Made by a program: the position numbers and the translations under genes | Notes under the pieces: generated by a model | What the model saw: the letters and a program-made list of their open reading frames with translations, nothing else | Database searches by the model: none | What the model was told of the DNA's origin: nothing | Source: Aestuariibacter sp. | GTDB taxonomy: Bacteria; Pseudomonadota; Gammaproteobacteria; Enterobacterales; Alteromonadaceae | DNA length: 64,000 nt | Direction of reading: 5' to 3' | NCBI GenBank assembly: GCA_017794925.1 | Contig: CP051238.1 | Coordinates: 3,400,346-3,464,345 of the forward strand | Part shown: positions 61,419-64,000 of the stretch, piece by piece | Position numbering within the stretch: the first letter of the stretch is position 1 | Layout of the letters: each line of letters starts with the position of its first letter

Positions 61419-62855
61419 ATGACGAGACGAACAAAAATATTAGCGACATTAGGCCCGGCAACTGATACTCAGGAAAAGATTGAAGCCATCATTGCCGCTG
61501 GCGCCAACGTAGTTCGAATGAACTTTTCACACGGACAGGCAGAAGATCATATTGAGCGCGCTAAGCGAGTTCGCGCCGCTGCCCGCAATTTAGGCAAGTA
61601 CGTAGCCATTCTTGGCGACCTGCAAGGTCCTAAAATTCGAGTATCCCGTTTCGAAAACAGCAAGGTTCATCTGGATGTCGGTGCCGATTTTATCCTTGAT
61701 GCAGAATTGGATCGCGACGCAGGTAACGAAAAGCAAGTCGGTATCGATTACAAAGCCCTTCCCGATGACGTAAGCACGGGCGATATTCTTCTTCTTGATG
61801 ACGGTAGAATCCAGCTTCGGGTTACCGGGGTTGAAGGCCGTAAAGTGCACACCGTCGTGACCGTTGGTGGAAAGCTTTCAAACAATAAAGGTATCAACCG
61901 TTTAGGTGGTGGGTTATCTGCGGAAGCCTTAACTGAAAAAGACAAACGTGACATCATTACCGCAGCAGAAATCGGCGTAGATTACCTGGCGGTCTCATTC
62001 CCTCGTAGCGGCGCAGACTTGGATTACGCTCGTGAATTAGCAGTAGCCGCGGGATGTAACGCGAAGATTTGTGCCAAGGTGGAACGTGCAGAAGCGGTAG
62101 CAACGGATGAAGCTATTGATGATATTATCCGTGCGTCTGATGCAGTCATGGTAGCACGTGGAGATCTGGGTGTTGAAATTGGTGACGCCGAGCTGGTTGG
62201 TGTTCAAAAGAAACTCATCGCACGGTCACGTCAGTTGAACAAAGTTGTTATCACTGCAACGCAGATGATGGAATCAATGATTGACAGCCCTATGCCTACC
62301 CGTGCGGAAGTCATGGACGTAGCAAACGCAGTGTTGGATGGCACAGATGCAGTTATGCTTTCTGCCGAAACAGCAGCGGGTAATTTCCCGGTTGAAACAG
62401 TTCAGGCAATGGCTCGCGTATGTGAAGGTGCGGAAACTCACCCTAGCATTAAGTTTTCGAAGCATCGTCTGGACGAAATGTTCGACTCTGTTAGTGAAAC
62501 CATCGCACTGTCAGCCGTATACGCAGCAAATCATTTACCCGGTGTCAAAGCCATTGTTGGCCTGACGGAAAGTGGAAGTACGCCGCGCCTGATGTCTCGT
62601 ATCACGACCAAACTGCCTATTGTTGCATTATCTCGTCACGAAGAAACACTTAATGCAATGGCATTGTATCGTGGCGTTAAACCGATGTACTTTAATTCAA
62701 GTGAAAGCGCACCAGGTGAACTTAAGAACGACGTTGTTGCACTACTAAAAGAACTTGGATTAGTAGAACCAGGCGACACCTTCATTCTTACCCATGGTGA
62801 TCGAATGGAAACCATCGGCGCGACCAACGCATTGAAGATCATTGACGTTGAATAG
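61419..62855 (+). CDS. pykA: Pyruvate kinase (type II, PykA-like)
   Basis: A 478-residue enzyme converting phosphoenolpyruvate and ADP to pyruvate and ATP. It has [36 protein letters not shown], the catalytic-region [34 protein letters not shown], and a C-terminal allosteric domain with [13 protein letters not shown]. Sequence and length fit the E. coli PykA type. A 363-base upstream gap holds the hexR terminator, palindromes and a HexR box. Confidence 0.95.
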   Translation: MTRRTKILATLGPATDTQEKIEAIIAAGANVVRMNFSHGQAEDHIERAKRVRAAARNLGKYVAILGDLQGPKIRVSRFENSKVHLDVGADFILDAELDRDAGNEKQVGIDYKALPDDVSTGDILLLDDGRIQLRVTGVEGRKVHTVVTVGGKLSNNKGINRLGGGLSAEALTEKDKRDIITAAEIGVDYLAVSFPRSGADLDYARELAVAAGCNAKICAKVERAEAVATDEAIDDIIRASDAVMVARGDLGVEIGDAELVGVQKKLIARSRQLNKVVITATQMMESMIDSPMPTRAEVMDVANAVLDGTDAVMLSAETAAGNFPVETVQAMARVCEGAETHPSIKFSKHRLDEMFDSVSETIALSAVYAANHLPGVKAIVGLTESGSTPRLMSRITTKLPIVALSRHEETLNAMALYRGVKPMYFNSSESAPGELKNDVVALLKELGLVEPGDTFILTHGDRMETIGATNALKIIDVE

Positions 62856-62880
62856 CCCGCAGTTTTAATGAATAAATAGC

Positions 62881-62912
62881 AAAAAGCCAGTTGTTTTCAA
62901 CTGGCTTTTTTT
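62881..62912 (+). terminator. pyk terminator
   Basis: Stem AAAAAGCCAGTTG/CAACTGGCTTTTT with a TTTT loop and T run; the leading A run means it can also end the convergent nitroreductase gene. Confidence 0.92.
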
Positions 62913-62937
62913 ATGAGTCTAACCGCATTAAAGTGCA

Positions 62938-63495
62938 TTAACTGGCAGGCCAGGAACGGAAAAACTCACTGGAATCAGGTGTGTTTTTTTCTGGTAAATT
63001 CTGGGCAGGTGTGCCCAGGTAAAGAAAACCGACAATTTCATCGTCTTCACTGATGCCCAAACCCGCTTTTACAATAGAACAGTGGGCATAGGCACCGGTA
63101 CGCCATATTCCTTGGTACCCTTGTGCGACTGCAGCCATTTGCATTGCCATTGTTGCACAGGCTGCTGAGCCTAATTGCTCTACCATGGGTACCTTCTCAT
63201 GTTCCTTATACTGGGTAGCCACCACAATAATCATTGGCGCTCTGACAGGTAATTGCGGTGCACGTTGTATCTCACGATCAGACTTATCATTGTCGATAGC
63301 TGATTGCTCAAACAAGGAGCCTAATTGATCCAGACCTTTCCCCTCAATCACCAGGAACTGCCACGGACATAAAGAAGCGTGATCCGGAGTACGTAACGCT
63401 GCTTGCTTTATATTTTCCAGCGCTTCACCTTGCGGTGCAGGGGCTGTCAACCGAGGTTGAGAACGACGAGTAAGTAATAGTGTTAATGCATCCAT
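62938..63495 (-). CDS. YdjA-type nitroreductase family protein
   Basis: A 185-residue FMN-dependent oxidoreductase with MDALTLLLTRRSQPRLTAP, RTPDHASLCPWQFLVIEG, and EQLGSAACATMAMQMAAVAQ followed by GYQGIWRTG, matching the short YdjA nitroreductase group. It would use NAD(P)H to reduce nitro or quinone-like compounds; the natural substrate is unknown. Its stop is 26 bases from the pyk terminator. Confidence 0.88.
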   Translation of the reverse strand: MDALTLLLTRRSQPRLTAPAPQGEALENIKQAALRTPDHASLCPWQFLVIEGKGLDQLGSLFEQSAIDNDKSDREIQRAPQLPVRAPMIIVVATQYKEHEKVPMVEQLGSAACATMAMQMAAVAQGYQGIWRTGAYAHCSIVKAGLGISEDDEIVGFLYLGTPAQNLPEKNTPDSSEFFRSWPAS

Positions 63496-63602
63496 GAAAA
63501 CCTCTTATGCCTCTAAACAATGTTCAGAGCAAACCTGTAAAAACAGGTCTGCGTAAAAACGAAAACAAAAGACTCACAGACGATAACGTTAGCTACCCTT
63601 AT

Positions 63603-64000
63603 TTACAAGTTGCTTGGCAGAGAGAATCGTTTAGCAAGAAAAAAATCAATACTTGTGTATCGCCCTGCTCCAAAACACAGCAATACCAGAAACATGACAA
63701 AATACGTCGCGGCAAACTCAATACCATTATTTAAAATGACGAAGTTGCCACTACTCGTGAGCCAATCAATATAGCCATGCTCTTCGAGCAGCGACGTTGC
63801 AGCACTAAGTTTTTCCGGCGCCTCCAGCACGGATGGGTTGGTCAGAATTGTACCATCAGCCAGCCAGCTGTTTGCATCTGCGATGGCAAGCCATCCGTTC
63901 TCAGCATGAACGGTAATCATAGCAACAATCATCGTTATCATTAGCGGTATGCTCACCCACCTGACAGCGAGGCCAGGTACCAGTAACAATCCGCCTACAA
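63603..64000 (-). CDS. DoxX-family membrane protein, HvfX-like (5' end outside window)
   Basis: The frame runs open to the right edge, so the start is missing; about 132 residues are seen. Two to three membrane helices are visible (VRWVSIPLMITMIVAMITVH and a C-terminal one), with HAENGWLAIADANSW between. The tail contains SSGNFVILNNGIEFAATYF, FGAGRYTSIDFFLAKRF. The last two stretches resemble, from memory, HvfX proteins of copper-binding RiPP (bufferin) clusters, where HvfX is usually the last gene after hvfA, hvfB and hvfC. The upstream partners would lie beyond the window. A plain DoxX protein is the alternative. Confidence 0.7.
   Translation of the reverse strand, partial: VGGLLLVPGLAVRWVSIPLMITMIVAMITVHAENGWLAIADANSWLADGTILTNPSVLEAPEKLSAATSLLEEHGYIDWLTSSGNFVILNNGIEFAATYFVMFLVLLCFGAGRYTSIDFFLAKRFSLPSNL

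Noticed and set aside
63532..63548. Hairpin ACCTGT/ACAGGT downstream of the DoxX gene as a terminator
   Set aside because: Only six base pairs and a three-base T run on the minus strand; too weak to list.
63507..63734. 75-residue plus-strand frame near the right edge
   Set aside because: It overlaps the DoxX-family gene on the other strand, which has clear family features.

Overview
The window is an ordinary stretch of gammaproteobacterial chromosome. Its gene orders (ftsH-folP-glmM-secG-tRNA-Leu, the leuS-to-lipA cell-envelope cluster, zwf-pgl-edd-glk-eda opposite hexR) and its small Alteromonadales-type proteins (DUF2989 lipoprotein, HexR, the long GAPDH, an APGS-type PEP-CTERM protein) point to a marine bacterium in or near Alteromonadaceae. 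This is judged from gene content only; no database search was possible. No rRNA, insertion sequence, prophage, integron or CRISPR array was seen.

Layout. 1-2.7 kb: the 3' part of a dual-specificity phosphatase/diacylglycerol kinase fusion, a hemerythrin-like protein and several very small membrane or lipoprotein genes, including an entericidin-like and a YqaE/Pmp3-like gene that overlap. 2.8-8.4 kb (minus): tRNA-Leu(GAG), secG, tpiA, glmM, folP, ftsH. 8.8-13.2 kb: yhbY, an SDR dehydrogenase, a Lon-like protease and a secreted SRPBCC protein. 13.3-26.2 kb (plus): leuS, lptE, holA, nadD, rsfS, rlmH, mrdA, mrdB, rlpA, dacA, ybeD, lipB, lipA, covering tRNA charging, LPS transport, DNA replication, NAD and lipoate synthesis, ribosome silencing and rod-shape peptidoglycan synthesis.

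26.2-30.9 kb (minus) is the most unusual part. A tetrapyrrole-methylase-fold methyltransferase carries the borosin peptide-backbone N-methyltransferase tyrosine/arginine set at the expected spacing. It is followed by a 65-residue acidic peptide gene and two tandem TPR-membrane-GGDEF proteins. I read this as a split borosin RiPP locus tied to a cyclic-di-GMP-type signalling pair.

31-44.4 kb: asparaginase, a DUF2797 protein, an overlapping DUF349/YeaC/zinc-ribbon cluster, an AGCS alanine symporter, an M14 carboxypeptidase, a long-form GAPDH, a DUF2989 lipoprotein, msrB and gnd. 44.5-63 kb is central carbon metabolism: glgX-glgB-malQ (glycogen/maltodextrin), gapA-yeaD, and a complete Entner-Doudoroff operon zwf-pgl-edd-glk-eda. 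Divergent hexR and pyruvate kinase follow, and HexR-like palindromes lie upstream of zwf, hexR and pyk. A PEP-CTERM protein gene between yeaD and eda has a near-consensus sigma-54 promoter. The right edge holds a nitroreductase and the 3' part of a DoxX-family gene resembling HvfX, a maturation protein of copper-binding RiPP (bufferin) clusters, so the neighbouring sequence may hold a second RiPP locus.
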